Positions 41,747-50,490 of a DNA stretch of 64,000 bases are shown one piece after another. The stretch covers positions 1-64,000 of the forward strand of contig CAVXVO010000007.1 in assembly GCA_963765295.1 (NCBI GenBank), written 5' to 3'. A program made the position numbers and the translations under genes. Position 1 is the first letter of the stretch. The number at the start of each line of letters is the position of its first letter. The notes beneath the pieces are model-generated. The model did not search any database, was not told where the DNA came from, and saw only the letters and a list, made by a program, of their open reading frames with translations. Source of the DNA: PALSA-612 sp963765295. GTDB lineage: Bacteria > Actinomycetota > Thermoleophilia > Gaiellales > Gaiellaceae.

Positions 41747-42564
41747 CGGCGGCACTTGCCGGCTGCCTGGCGGCGGCCGGCTGCGGCGGCAGCGGCACAC
41801 CCTCGACGTTCGCCTACGACCGCTCGGCACCGTTCCGGTTCGCGGACGCCGGCATCGTCAATCACGGCTACCCGATCAAGATCCACGACGTCTCGTTCGC
41901 GAGCGCGCGCAGCGGGCGCGTCCACGCATACCTGGTCGTCCCGCCGGGCAAGGGCCCGTTCCCGGCCGTGATCTGGGCGCACGGCTCGGGCGGGACGCGA
42001 AAGGATCTGATCCTGCCCGCGACCTGGCTCGCCGCCCGCGGCGCCGTGTCACTCGTCGTCGACGACCCGTTCGAGCGCGATCCGCAGCTCAACTTCGCCT
42101 CCGACGCGCGACAGCGCGCCGCGATCGTCCAGCAGGTGATCGACCTGCGCCGCAGCGTCGACCTGCTCCAGTCGCGGGAGGACGTGGACCGGAAGCGAAT
42201 CGGGTTCATGGGCCTGAGCTTCGGGGCGATGCAAGGCGCGCTGCTTTCCGGCACGGAGCCGAGGATCGAGTCGTTCGACCTCCAGAGCGGGCGCGGCCGG
42301 ACCTTCGGGCCGGGGATCGACGACCTGACCTGGATCCGCCGCTCGCACGCCGCCTTTCTCTTCCAGCTCGGCCTGCACGACAAGGTCGTCCCGCGCGCCG
42401 AGCTCGTGGCACTCGCGAAGGCCGCGCCCGAGCCCAAGGAGATCCGCTGGTACGACGCGGGCCATCCGCTGAACCTCCGCGCCAACCACGACCAGCTGCG
42501 CTGGCTCGCGCACGAGCTCGGCCTCGGCGGCCCGGTGGTGCGCGGCGCCGTCGCGGGGCCATAG
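41713..42564 (+). CDS. Alpha/beta hydrolase lipoprotein
   Basis: The N-terminus is a lipoprotein signal: two arginines, a hydrophobic stretch and the lipobox LAAAGC. The mature part of about 260 residues has an alpha/beta hydrolase core: VIWAHGSGGTRKD (oxyanion side), the nucleophile elbow GLSFGAM (about 171-177), HDKVVPRAEL (acid region) and DAGHPL (histidine). The family is dienelactone-hydrolase/acyl-peptidase-like, so an extracytoplasmic esterase or peptidase is likely. It overlaps the lipid kinase by 34 bases. Confidence 0.78.
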   Translation: MRARRSLCAGLAAALAGCLAAAGCGGSGTPSTFAYDRSAPFRFADAGIVNHGYPIKIHDVSFASARSGRVHAYLVVPPGKGPFPAVIWAHGSGGTRKDLILPATWLAARGAVSLVVDDPFERDPQLNFASDARQRAAIVQQVIDLRRSVDLLQSREDVDRKRIGFMGLSFGAMQGALLSGTEPRIESFDLQSGRGRTFGPGIDDLTWIRRSHAAFLFQLGLHDKVVPRAELVALAKAAPEPKEIRWYDAGHPLNLRANHDQLRWLAHELGLGGPVVRGAVAGP

Positions 42565-42575
42565 ACTCGGCGGCT

Positions 42576-43646
42576 GTGAGCCAGGCGCCTGCCGTCGAGC
42601 GCGACCTGCGCCGGGTGATCGGCGACGGCGAGTCGGTCCCGGACGGGGAGGTCGACGGTCTCGGCGACGGCGATCTCGTCGAGCTCTACCGCCAGCTCGT
42701 CCTCATGCGCACCTACGACGAGCGCTCCGTCGTCTACCACCGGCAGGGCCGGATCGGGACGTACGCGATCTTCTGGAACCACGAGGCGATGCAGGTCGGC
42801 GCAGTCGCGGCGCTCCAGGACGACGACTGGATCTTCCCGAGCTACCGCGAGTCGGCGGTCGGGCTGCTGCGCGGCATGCCGGCACACACGGTGCTGTCGT
42901 GGTGGCGCGGCCATCCGGCCGGCTGGTGGAACCCGGCCGACTACAACGTCGCCTCGATCTGCGTCCCGATCGGCACCCATGTGCCGCACGCCGCCGGGCT
43001 CGCGTGGGGGAAGAAGCTACGCGGCGAGACCACGTGCGCGATCGCCTTCTTCGGCGACGGCGCGACGTCGGAAGGGTCGTTCCACGAGGGCGCCAACTTC
43101 GCCGCCGTGATGAGAGCACCGGTCGTGCTCTTCTGCAACAACAACCAGTGGGCGATCTCGACGCCGCTGGCGCTGCAGACCGCGGCCGAGACGCTGTCGG
43201 CGAAAGCCGTCGGCTACGGCATGCCTGCGACGAGAGTGGACGGGGGCGACGTGCTGGCCGTCTTCGAGGCGACGCGGGAGGCCGTTGCCCGCGCCCGGGC
43301 GGGCGAGGGGCCGACGTTCGTCGAGGCCGTCACGTACCGGTCGGCGCCGCACGCGACCGCGGACGACCCGACCGTCTACATCGACCAGGAGCGTGTCGAG
43401 GAAGAACGCCGCCGCGAATGCGTCGGGCGCTTCGAGGGCTACCTGCGGCGCCGCGGCCTGCTGCCCGACGAGTTGCGCGACGGGATCCGCGACGAGGCGG
43501 CGCAGGTGATGCGCGACGCGATCGGGCGGGCGGAGGACGAGCCCGACCCCGACCCGGCGCTCCTCTTCGCGAACGCCTACGCGTCGCCGCCGCGCTCCTT
43601 CGACTCCGACCTGGCCGAGCTCCGGAGGATCCTGGCGGATGTCTGA
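42576..43646 (+). CDS. 2-oxoacid dehydrogenase E1 component, alpha subunit
   Basis: The 356-residue protein has LYRQLVLMRTYDERSVVYHRQGRIGTY, then the thiamine-diphosphate motif GDGATSEGSFHEGANFAAVM...CNNNQWAIS (about 152-190) and YRSAPHATADDP (phosphorylation-loop region). It decarboxylates pyruvate or branched-chain 2-oxoacids. GTG start eight bases after TAGACT. First gene of E1 alpha - E1 beta - acetamidase - E2; no E3 gene follows. Confidence 0.92.
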   Translation: MSQAPAVERDLRRVIGDGESVPDGEVDGLGDGDLVELYRQLVLMRTYDERSVVYHRQGRIGTYAIFWNHEAMQVGAVAALQDDDWIFPSYRESAVGLLRGMPAHTVLSWWRGHPAGWWNPADYNVASICVPIGTHVPHAAGLAWGKKLRGETTCAIAFFGDGATSEGSFHEGANFAAVMRAPVVLFCNNNQWAISTPLALQTAAETLSAKAVGYGMPATRVDGGDVLAVFEATREAVARARAGEGPTFVEAVTYRSAPHATADDPTVYIDQERVEEERRRECVGRFEGYLRRRGLLPDELRDGIRDEAAQVMRDAIGRAEDEPDPDPALLFANAYASPPRSFDSDLAELRRILADV

Positions 43647-44613
43647 GCTGACCCTCGTCGAGGCGATCAACGACTGCCTGCACCACGAGCTGCAGCGAGA
43701 CCCGAACGTGCTCGTGATGGGCGAGGACGTGGGCATGGTCGGCGGGGTCTTCCGCGCCACGGCGGGCCTGCGAGAGACGTTCGGCGAGGACCGCTGCGTC
43801 GACACGCCGCTCGCGGAGGCGGGCATCCTCGGCACCGCCGTCGGGCTCTGCATGGCCGGCTGGCGGCCGGTCTGCGAGATGCAGTACGACGCGTTCAGCT
43901 ACCCCTGCCTCGACCAGCTCATCAACCACGTCGGCCGCTACCGCTGGCGCTCGAACGGTGGCATGGAGTTTCCGATCACGATCCGCATGCCCTACGGCGG
44001 CGGCGTGCGCGCGCCCGAGCTGCACGACGACTCCCCGGAGGCGTACTACGTCCACACGCCGGGCGTGAAGGTGGCGATCCCGGCCACGCCCGCCGACGCC
44101 AAGGGCCTGCTGGCGGCGGCGATCCGCGATCCCGATCCGGTCGTCGTCTTCGAGCCGAAGCTCCACTACCGGACGATGCGTGGCGCCGTCCCCGACGGGG
44201 AGCACGTCGTGCCGCTCGGCCGGGCGCGCGTTGCGCGGGAGGGCTCCGACGTCACCCTCGTCGCGTACGGCGCGATGGTGCCGCTGGCCGAGCGGGCTGC
44301 GGCCGAGCTCGCCGGCGAGGCGAGCATCGAGGTGCTCGACCTGCGGACGCTGAAGCCGCTCGACGAGGACGCCCTGCTCGCGTCGGCCGCGAAGACCGGT
44401 CGTGTCGTCGTCGTCCAGGAGGCGCCCCGGACGTGTGGCTACGCAGCCGAGATCGCAGCCGTGCTGGCGGAGAAGGCGATCCTCGACCTGCACGGCCCGA
44501 TCCTCCGCGTGACGGGCTACGACGTCCCCTACCCGTACTGGAAGCTCGAGGACGCGTACATGCCCTCTGTGGCGCGCGTCGCCGACGCGGTGCGGAAACT
44601 GCTGGCCTTCTAG
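43639..44613 (+). CDS. 2-oxoacid dehydrogenase E1 component, beta subunit
   Basis: The 324-residue protein has the family pattern: VMGEDVGMVGGVFRATAGL near the start, DTPLAEAGILGTAVGLCMAG, EMQYDAFSYPCLDQLINH and RTLKPLDEDAL at the C-terminal domain. It completes the thiamine site with E1 alpha. Its start overlaps the end of the alpha gene by eight bases. With E2 at 45566 it forms most of a pyruvate or branched-chain 2-oxoacid dehydrogenase complex. Confidence 0.92.
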   Translation: MSELTLVEAINDCLHHELQRDPNVLVMGEDVGMVGGVFRATAGLRETFGEDRCVDTPLAEAGILGTAVGLCMAGWRPVCEMQYDAFSYPCLDQLINHVGRYRWRSNGGMEFPITIRMPYGGGVRAPELHDDSPEAYYVHTPGVKVAIPATPADAKGLLAAAIRDPDPVVVFEPKLHYRTMRGAVPDGEHVVPLGRARVAREGSDVTLVAYGAMVPLAERAAAELAGEASIEVLDLRTLKPLDEDALLASAAKTGRVVVVQEAPRTCGYAAEIAAVLAEKAILDLHGPILRVTGYDVPYPYWKLEDAYMPSVARVADAVRKLLAF

Positions 44614-44615
44614 CC

Positions 44616-45566
44616 GTGGCGCTGCACGAGATCCCGCTCGAGCGCGGCACGTTGCACGGGCACTTCTCCCGCGACCTCGCGCCGGTGCTGACGATCGACC
44701 CGGGCGACTCGATCGCGTTCTCGACGCTCGACGCGGGCTGGGGACTCGAGCCGCCCAGGGCGGACGGGACGAAGCGGCGCCGGTTCGAGCCGCTCGACGA
44801 CGAGCTGGACACGGGGCACGCGCTCGTCGGCCCGGTCGAGGTGCGCGGCGCGCGGGCTGGTCAGACGCTTTCCGTCCGGGTCGACGATGTCCGGGTCGGG
44901 AGCTACGGTTTCACGATGGGCGGCGGGTTCTCGACCCCGCTCAACGACCGTCTCGGGCTCTCGGAGGGTGAGACGCGGCTGCTCGTCTACGAGCTCGATC
45001 CCGACGCGGGAGTCGGCCGGGACGGCGAGGGCCGCGAGCTCGACCTGCAGCCGTTCCTCGGCGTGATGGGGATGCCGCCGCCGGAGGACGGCCGGCACCC
45101 GACCGCGCCGCCACGGATCTGGGGCGGGAACATCGACTGCAAGGAGCTCGTCGCGGGGACGACGCTCTTCCTGCCGGTCCCGGTCGGCGGAGCGCTCTTC
45201 TCGGCCGGCGACTGCCACGCGCGGCAGGGTGACGGGGAGGTGTCGCAGCTCGCGATCGAGTGTCCGGCCGAGCGCGTCCGGCTCACGCTCGAGTTGCGCG
45301 ACGAGCCGGCGCTCGCGAGCCCGGTCGCGCTGACGCCGGAGGCCTGGCTCGCCTTCGGCTTCGACGAGGATCTGGACGAGGCCGCCGCGCTCGCCGTCGA
45401 CGGGATGCTGGAGTTGATGGGCCGCGAGCACGGGATCGATCGCCGCGAGGCGCTGGCGCTCGCGAGCGCCGTCGTCGACCTCCGAGTCACTCAGCTCGTG
45501 AACGGCGTCCGCGGTGTCCACGCCGTGCTCCCACACGACGCGATCCGCTTCACTTCCGGGCACTGA
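44616..45566 (+). CDS. Acetamidase/formamidase family protein
   Basis: The 316-residue protein matches FmdA/AmdA: LTIDPGDSIAFSTLDAGWG near the start, VRGARAGQTLSVRVDDV, GNIDCKEL and LFSAGDCHARQGDGEV (typical GD-H-QGxGE signature, about 188-210), and VNGVRGVHAVLPHD at the end. Members hydrolyse formamide or short amides to ammonia plus acid. GTG two bases after the E1 beta stop and one base shared with the E2 start, so it is truly embedded in the 2-oxoacid dehydrogenase operon. Confidence 0.83.
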   Translation: MALHEIPLERGTLHGHFSRDLAPVLTIDPGDSIAFSTLDAGWGLEPPRADGTKRRRFEPLDDELDTGHALVGPVEVRGARAGQTLSVRVDDVRVGSYGFTMGGGFSTPLNDRLGLSEGETRLLVYELDPDAGVGRDGEGRELDLQPFLGVMGMPPPEDGRHPTAPPRIWGGNIDCKELVAGTTLFLPVPVGGALFSAGDCHARQGDGEVSQLAIECPAERVRLTLELRDEPALASPVALTPEAWLAFGFDEDLDEAAALAVDGMLELMGREHGIDRREALALASAVVDLRVTQLVNGVRGVHAVLPHDAIRFTSGH

Positions 45567-46699
45567 TGGCGTACGAGTTTCGGCTTCCCGACCTCGGCGA
45601 GGGCCTCACGGAGGGCGAGGTGGCGCGCTGGCTCGTGGAGGTCGGCCAGGAGATCGCGGAGGACGATCCGCTCGTCGAGGTGCAGACGGACAAGGCGACC
45701 GTCGAGATCCCGTCGCCGGCGTCGGGCACCGTCTCGCGCATCCTCGTTCCCGAGGGCGAGGTCGTCGCCGTCGGGACGGTGCTCGTGGTGATCGGTGAAG
45801 ACGACGGCTCCGACGTTCGCACCGCCCCGGAGGTGAAGAAGCTCGTGCTCGCCGAAGCACCTCCTCCGGCTGCCCGTCCTACGGGCACGCCCGTGCGCGC
45901 GACGCCGCTCGTCCGGCGGATCGCAAGCGAGCTCGACGTCGATCTAGCGACTGTGGCCGGCACCGGCCCCCAGGGCCGGGTGACCGAGGACGACGTGCGT
46001 GCGGCCGCCATGTCGGTCCCGGCCCTGTCAGGGGGACAGTCCCTGGAACGAGAGGCGCACGGAACCGTCAAGGAAGGCAGGCGTATCCCCTTGCGAGGCA
46101 CGCGCCGCGTGATCGCCGAGCACATGGCGCGCGCCCACCGCGAGGTGCCGCCGGTCACGTGGGTCGAGGAGTGCGACTTCGGGAGCGTCGAGCTCGACCG
46201 GCTCGTCGCGACGCTGCTCAGGGCCTGCGCGCTCTCGCTGCGCGACTACCCGGAGCTCAACGCCCGCCTCGAAGGCGGCGAGATCGTCGAGCTCGAGCGG
46301 TACGACCTCGGCGTGGCCGTCCAGACGGAGCAGGGCCTCGTCGTGCCGGTCGTCCGCGGGTGCGACACGAGGCCGGTCGAGGAGCTCGACGCCGAAGTCC
46401 GGCGCCTGGCCGAGTCGGCGCGCGCCGGCACCCTTGCACCCGCCGATCTGCGCGGATCGACGTTCACGGTCACGAGCGCCGGCAAGCTCGGCGGTCTCCT
46501 GCAAACCCCGATCGTCAACTACCCCGAGGTCGCGATCCTGAGCGTCGGCCGGATCGCGGAGCGGCCCGTCGTCCGCGACGGGCAGGTCGTGGCGCGGCCG
46601 ACCGGGATGATCGCCATCACCTTCGACCACCGGGTCGTCGACGGAGCCCGCGCCGCCGCCTTCGGACTCGACGTCATCCGCCGCCTCGAAGAGGGATGA
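45566..46699 (+). CDS. 2-oxoacid dehydrogenase E2 (dihydrolipoamide acyltransferase)
   Basis: The 377-residue protein has one lipoyl domain (lipoyl-lysine in VEVQTDKATVEIPSP, about 39-53), an E3/E1-binding domain (TPLVRRIASELDVDLATVAGTGPQGRVTEDDV) and a catalytic domain with FTVTSAGKLGG and the HxxxDG active site (DHRVVDGARAA). The linker between the last two carries a palindromic repeat (46023-46072) read as LSGGQSL... It ends the operon; a 10-bp hairpin follows. Confidence 0.92.
   Translation: MAYEFRLPDLGEGLTEGEVARWLVEVGQEIAEDDPLVEVQTDKATVEIPSPASGTVSRILVPEGEVVAVGTVLVVIGEDDGSDVRTAPEVKKLVLAEAPPPAARPTGTPVRATPLVRRIASELDVDLATVAGTGPQGRVTEDDVRAAAMSVPALSGGQSLEREAHGTVKEGRRIPLRGTRRVIAEHMARAHREVPPVTWVEECDFGSVELDRLVATLLRACALSLRDYPELNARLEGGEIVELERYDLGVAVQTEQGLVVPVVRGCDTRPVEELDAEVRRLAESARAGTLAPADLRGSTFTVTSAGKLGGLLQTPIVNYPEVAILSVGRIAERPVVRDGQVVARPTGMIAITFDHRVVDGARAAAFGLDVIRRLEEG
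46023..46072 (+). repeat. Palindromic repeat copy 2 (inside the E2 linker)
   Basis: CCTGTCAGGGGGACAGTCCC plus downstream GGAACGAGAGGCGCACGG. The first part matches the uraH copy at 20 of 21 bases. The second matches the intergenic copy at 50434 at about 32 of 37 bases with one gap. Confidence 0.6.
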
Positions 46700-46741
46700 G
46701 ACCCCGGCCGGTGGAGCCCGACCGGGGTCTCGGGGAGGGTG
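46698..46741 (+). terminator. Hairpin terminator after the E2 gene
   Basis: GAGACCCCGG (46698-46707) and CCGGGGTCTC (46732-46741) are perfect 10-base arms starting inside the E2 stop codon. No T run follows. The space to the next gene (46742-46913) holds no other feature I can support apart from the next promoter. Confidence 0.65.
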
Positions 46742-46913
46742 CGAGTCGAAGCGGCTAGTCGCCCGCGTGGAACTGGCCGCGAACCGCGCCGTTCGGGTAC
46801 GTCGCCGCGTGTGGACCTTCGGATTGCCATACGCCGTCGCGCCTGGGTCGGTTTGCCCGCTCCATGAGCCGGTTTCCGTGCTGATCCGTCCGGGAGGTCG
46901 GTACTCTCTGGCC

Positions 46914-47360
46914 GTGGAGCGAGCTTCCATCGCCGCTTCGAGCGGAGTCATGGCGACGCGGGCGGTCCGGGCACTCCGGCATCCCGGTAACTGGGTTCAG
47001 CTCGCGAAGTTCTCTGTTGTCGGGCTTTCCGGCTACCTCGTGAACCTCGCCGTCTTCACCGCGCTCGTCGACGGGGCCGGGCTGCACTACCTCGCCGCCG
47101 GTGCGTGCTCGTTCGTCGTCGCCGCGGCCAACAACTACTACTGGAACCGCCACTGGACGTTCCGCCGCCAACGCGGCGACGTCTACGGCCAGGGGATCCG
47201 CTTCCTGGTCGTGTCACTCGTCGCGCTGGGGGCGAACCTCGGGATCCTCCACCTGCTGATCACGTCCGGGCTGGGCAAGATCCCGGCCCAGGCGATCGCG
47301 ATCCTGCTCGTCATGCCGCTCAACTTCATCGGCAACAAGCTCTGGTCATTCAGGCGCTAG
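46914..47360 (+). CDS. GtrA-like membrane protein
   Basis: The 148-residue protein has four membrane helices in the GtrA pattern: QLAKFSVVGLSGYLVNLAVF, AGACSFVVAAANNYYWNRHWTFRR, FLVVSLVALGANLGILHLL, and MPLNFIGNKLWSFRR at the end. GtrA proteins help move lipid-linked sugars or modify surface polysaccharides. The GTG at 46914 is chosen because TACTCT stands six bases upstream; longer frames upstream look non-coding. Confidence 0.8.
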   Translation: MERASIAASSGVMATRAVRALRHPGNWVQLAKFSVVGLSGYLVNLAVFTALVDGAGLHYLAAGACSFVVAAANNYYWNRHWTFRRQRGDVYGQGIRFLVVSLVALGANLGILHLLITSGLGKIPAQAIAILLVMPLNFIGNKLWSFRR

Positions 47361-47410
47361 ACGCCGCTGCTGCTGCAATCGAGCGGCGCCGAGCGGAGTA
47401 GGCTCTGGCG

Positions 47411-49177
47411 ATGCGGCCGGCCAGACTCGCCGCCGTCCTCCTCGCCGCCCTGTGCCTCGCACCCGCGGCTGTCGCCGCGCCGCCCGCGACGACGCTGCCG
47501 CTCGTGCCGTCGATCAAGCCGGCTCTTCGCGCGAAGCCGACGCGCAGCGAGTCGGGCGTGGTCGCCCGTTTCCTCGCCGCGGGGAAGGTGCACGACTGGG
47601 TCGGCCGCTACCCGAAGGCCAGCCTCGTCACCGACGGGCACTTCGACGCGGCGACGCATGCGTGGACGGTCAACGTCTGGTCCGGGCCTGCGGGGGAGAT
47701 CGCAACCGGCACGGTGGACGACCTGACGGGCAAGGTCGCGACGGCCTGGACGGGGCCGCAGGTGGCGTGGACGATGGCCCGGGGCCAGACGGGCGCCTTC
47801 GGCGGCAAGGAGATCAACTCACTCCCGGTCTGGCTCATCTTCTGTGCGGTCTTCTTGGTCGGTCTCGCCGACCTTCGCCGGCTCCTGTCGCTCCGGAACC
47901 TCGACCTGCTGGCGCTGCTGTCGTTCTCCGTCTCGTTGTGGTTCTTCAACGAGGGGCGGATCTTCACGAGCGTGCCGCTCGTCTACCCGGTGCTGGCGTA
48001 CCTGATCGGACGCGGGATCTGGATCGCGACGCGCGACCGGCCCCCGTCGTCGTCGCCGCCCGTGTGGCCGATCTGGCTGCTCGCGGCTGCCACCGTGTTC
48101 ATGGGCGGGTTCCGGATCGGGCTCAACCTCAGCGACTCGAACGTGATCGACGTCGGCTACTCGGGCGTGATCGGCGCGCAGCGGATCGTCAGCGGCGAGG
48201 CGCCGTGGGGCCACTTCCCGGCCGAGGTCGGGAAGCCGTGCTCGGACGCCGTGGACGGCACCTACCCGTACCGGCTCCAGCCGAACGGACGCTGCGAGGC
48301 GGCCGACGCCAACGGAGACACGTACGGGCCAGTCGCCTACGAGGCCTACCTTCCGGGGTACGCGGCGATCGGCTGGAAGGGGAAGGGCGACGACCTCGAC
48401 GCCGCGCGCTTCACGTCGATCCTCTTCGACGTCCTGGCGATGGTCGGACTCGCCCTCGTCGGCCGGCGCTTCGGGGGGTGGCGGCTCGCGGCCACGCTCG
48501 CATTCGCCTGGGCCGCCTATCCGTTCACGCAGTACGTCTCGAGCTCGAACACGAACGACGCGATCCAGCCGGTGATGCTGATCTTCGGCTTCTGGCTCGC
48601 GACGTCGCCGCCTGCGCGTGGCATCTTCTCCGCGCTCGCAGGCTGGACGAAGTTCGGTGCGCTCCTGCTCGTTCCGCTCTGGGCCACGTATCCCGACGCT
48701 CGGCGGCCGAGGACCGTGCTCGCCTACGCTGCCGGCTTCCTCGTGGCCACTCTCGCCGTGTTCTCGATCCTGCTACTGGAGCCGAATCCGCTCCACGCAG
48801 CGCGGGTCTTCTGGGACCGGACGATCCCGGAGCAGATCGGGCGCGACTCGCCGTTTTCGCTCTGGGACTGGCGCCAGTACCACGCGGGCCTTCCCGACCT
48901 GCACGTGCTCCAGTACGCGCTCGGGGGCATCCTCGGCGTGGGCGCGCTCCTGGTCGCGTTCGTGCCGCGGCGGAAGTCGCCGCTCCGGCTCGCCGCGCTG
49001 AGCGCGACGCTGCTGCTCGGCTTCGAGGTCGTGCTCACGCACTGGTTCTACGCCTACATCGCCTGGTTCTTCCCGTTCTTCGTCTTCGCCGTCCTGTCGC
49101 CGGCCGCCGAGCGCGTGCCGGTGGAGGCGACCGAGCCCCATGGACGCACGGCCCGCGAGCTGGTTCCAGCAGGCTGA
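47411..49177 (+). CDS. Polytopic membrane protein, GT-C glycosyltransferase-like
   Basis: The 588-residue protein has a signal-like N-terminus, a periplasmic domain of about 110 residues, and about eleven membrane helices, with a charged loop (SNVIDVGYSGVIGAQRI...PWGHFPAEVG) placed as in mannosyl- or arabinosyltransferases that use lipid-linked sugars. No exact family can be assigned. TAGGCT lies six bases before the ATG. It overlaps the next, related gene by 38 bases, so the two probably act together in envelope glycan synthesis. Confidence 0.65.
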   Translation: MRPARLAAVLLAALCLAPAAVAAPPATTLPLVPSIKPALRAKPTRSESGVVARFLAAGKVHDWVGRYPKASLVTDGHFDAATHAWTVNVWSGPAGEIATGTVDDLTGKVATAWTGPQVAWTMARGQTGAFGGKEINSLPVWLIFCAVFLVGLADLRRLLSLRNLDLLALLSFSVSLWFFNEGRIFTSVPLVYPVLAYLIGRGIWIATRDRPPSSSPPVWPIWLLAAATVFMGGFRIGLNLSDSNVIDVGYSGVIGAQRIVSGEAPWGHFPAEVGKPCSDAVDGTYPYRLQPNGRCEAADANGDTYGPVAYEAYLPGYAAIGWKGKGDDLDAARFTSILFDVLAMVGLALVGRRFGGWRLAATLAFAWAAYPFTQYVSSSNTNDAIQPVMLIFGFWLATSPPARGIFSALAGWTKFGALLLVPLWATYPDARRPRTVLAYAAGFLVATLAVFSILLLEPNPLHAARVFWDRTIPEQIGRDSPFSLWDWRQYHAGLPDLHVLQYALGGILGVGALLVAFVPRRKSPLRLAALSATLLLGFEVVLTHWFYAYIAWFFPFFVFAVLSPAAERVPVEATEPHGRTARELVPAG

Positions 49178-50417
49178 CTGGGGCCGGGGCGGTGTCGCGG
49201 CGCTCGCGGCTGCGGCGGTCTTTGCCGTCGCCTGGACCGCCGTCCACTACGGCTTCTACGCGGACAACCACATCATCGACACGCCGGTCTACCAGCGCTA
49301 CGGCGACGCGATCGCCGGCGGCCAGATTCCCTACCGCGACTTCACGATCGAGTACCCGCCGGCGGCGGTGCCTGTCTTCACGCTCCCTTCGCTGATCGTC
49401 TCGCGCGGAGCGTCGCAGAGTTCGTACGACGACGTCTTCGGTGCCCTGATGGCCGTCTGCGGGGCGGCGATGGTGGCACTGGTGGCGCTGACCCTCGTCC
49501 GCGACCGGGCGTCGACCCGGCGGCTGACCGCGGGCTCTGCGCTGGCGGCGCTCGCGCCGCTCGCGCTCGGCTCCGTTCTCCTGACGCGCTTCGACCTCTG
49601 GCCGGCCGCGCTCGTCGCAGCGGCGATCGCGGCACTTGCCTACGGTCGCGACCGGCTCGCGCTCGCGGCGCTCGGGCTCGGGATCGCGGCGAAGATCTAC
49701 CCCGTCGTCCTGCTCCCGATCTTCATAGCGTTCGTCTGGAAGCGGCGCGGGAGACGTGAGGCGCTCTTCGCGCTGGGCGTTGGCGCCGGCGTCGTCGCCG
49801 TGTGCGTGCTGCCGTTCGTCGCCCTGAGCCCGCACGGGGTCTGGGAGAGCAGCCTGCGCCAGACGTCGCGCCCGCTGCAGATCGAGACGATCGGCTCCGG
49901 GATCCTGCTCGCGCTCCACCAGGTCGCCGGGCTCCATCTGACGATGGTCTCGAGCCACGGCTCGCAGAACCTGGCCGGCCGGCTGCCGGACGCGCTCGCG
50001 ATCCTCGAGGGCGTGCTCGAGGCCGTCGCGGTCGTCGCGATCTGGATCTGGTTCGCGCGCGGGCCGGCCGAGCTCGGGCGTCTGTTCAGGGCGTCCGCGG
50101 CCGCGGTCTGCGCCTTCGTGATCTTCGGGAAGGTGCTCTCGCCGCAGTTCCTGATCTGGCTCGTGCCGCTCGTCGCCCTCGTCCGGGGGCGGCGCGGCCT
50201 GGCCGCGGGCTCGATGCTCGCCGCCTGCCTCGTGCTCACGCAGATCTGGTTCCCGTACCGCTACTGGCGCCTCGCACTCCACTTCGACGCCGTCGCCTCG
50301 TGGCTCGTCCTCGTCCGCGACCTCGGACTGCTAGCCCTCCTGGCGGTGCTCGTCTGGCCGGGCGCTGTCGCTGGAGAGTTGGCGCGGGCCAACCTTCCCC
50401 CGCGTCAACGTCTCTGA
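49140..50417 (+). CDS. GT87-like (DUF2029) membrane glycosyltransferase
   Basis: The 425-residue protein has about ten membrane helices. The segment DTPVYQRYGDAIAGGQIPYRDFTIEYPPAAVPVF (about 47-80) has the catalytic-loop pattern of GT87 and related GT-C enzymes: an Asp in the first loop and the R-D-F-x-x-E-Y-P-P motif. GLGIAAKIYPVVLLP and GKVLSPQFLIWLVPLV also fit. Such enzymes transfer mannose from polyprenyl-phosphate-mannose outside the membrane. Start ATG inside the end of the previous gene. Confidence 0.8.
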   Translation: MDARPASWFQQADWGRGGVAALAAAAVFAVAWTAVHYGFYADNHIIDTPVYQRYGDAIAGGQIPYRDFTIEYPPAAVPVFTLPSLIVSRGASQSSYDDVFGALMAVCGAAMVALVALTLVRDRASTRRLTAGSALAALAPLALGSVLLTRFDLWPAALVAAAIAALAYGRDRLALAALGLGIAAKIYPVVLLPIFIAFVWKRRGRREALFALGVGAGVVAVCVLPFVALSPHGVWESSLRQTSRPLQIETIGSGILLALHQVAGLHLTMVSSHGSQNLAGRLPDALAILEGVLEAVAVVAIWIWFARGPAELGRLFRASAAAVCAFVIFGKVLSPQFLIWLVPLVALVRGRRGLAAGSMLAACLVLTQIWFPYRYWRLALHFDAVASWLVLVRDLGLLALLAVLVWPGAVAGELARANLPPRQRL

Positions 50418-50433
50418 AGCCGCGCAGCGGCGA

Positions 50434-50471
50434 GGAGAACAGTCCCTGAACGCGAGGCGGACGGAAGCGTG
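50434..50471 (+). repeat. Palindromic repeat copy 3 (intergenic)
   Basis: GGAGAACAGTCCCTGAACGC followed by GAGGCGGACGGAAGCGT. It matches the second half of the copy in the E2 gene at about 32 of 37 bases with one gap. It lies between two convergent genes, a usual place for such elements. Confidence 0.55.
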
Positions 50472-50490
50472 ACGTGATCCGCGCAGCGGT

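Noticed and set aside
46755..46865. A 36-codon minus-strand frame ending VRGQFHAGD
   Set aside because: Protein-like in places, but it has no TAnnnT hexamer or ribosome site at its ATG, and no family is recognised. Too weak to list as a gene.
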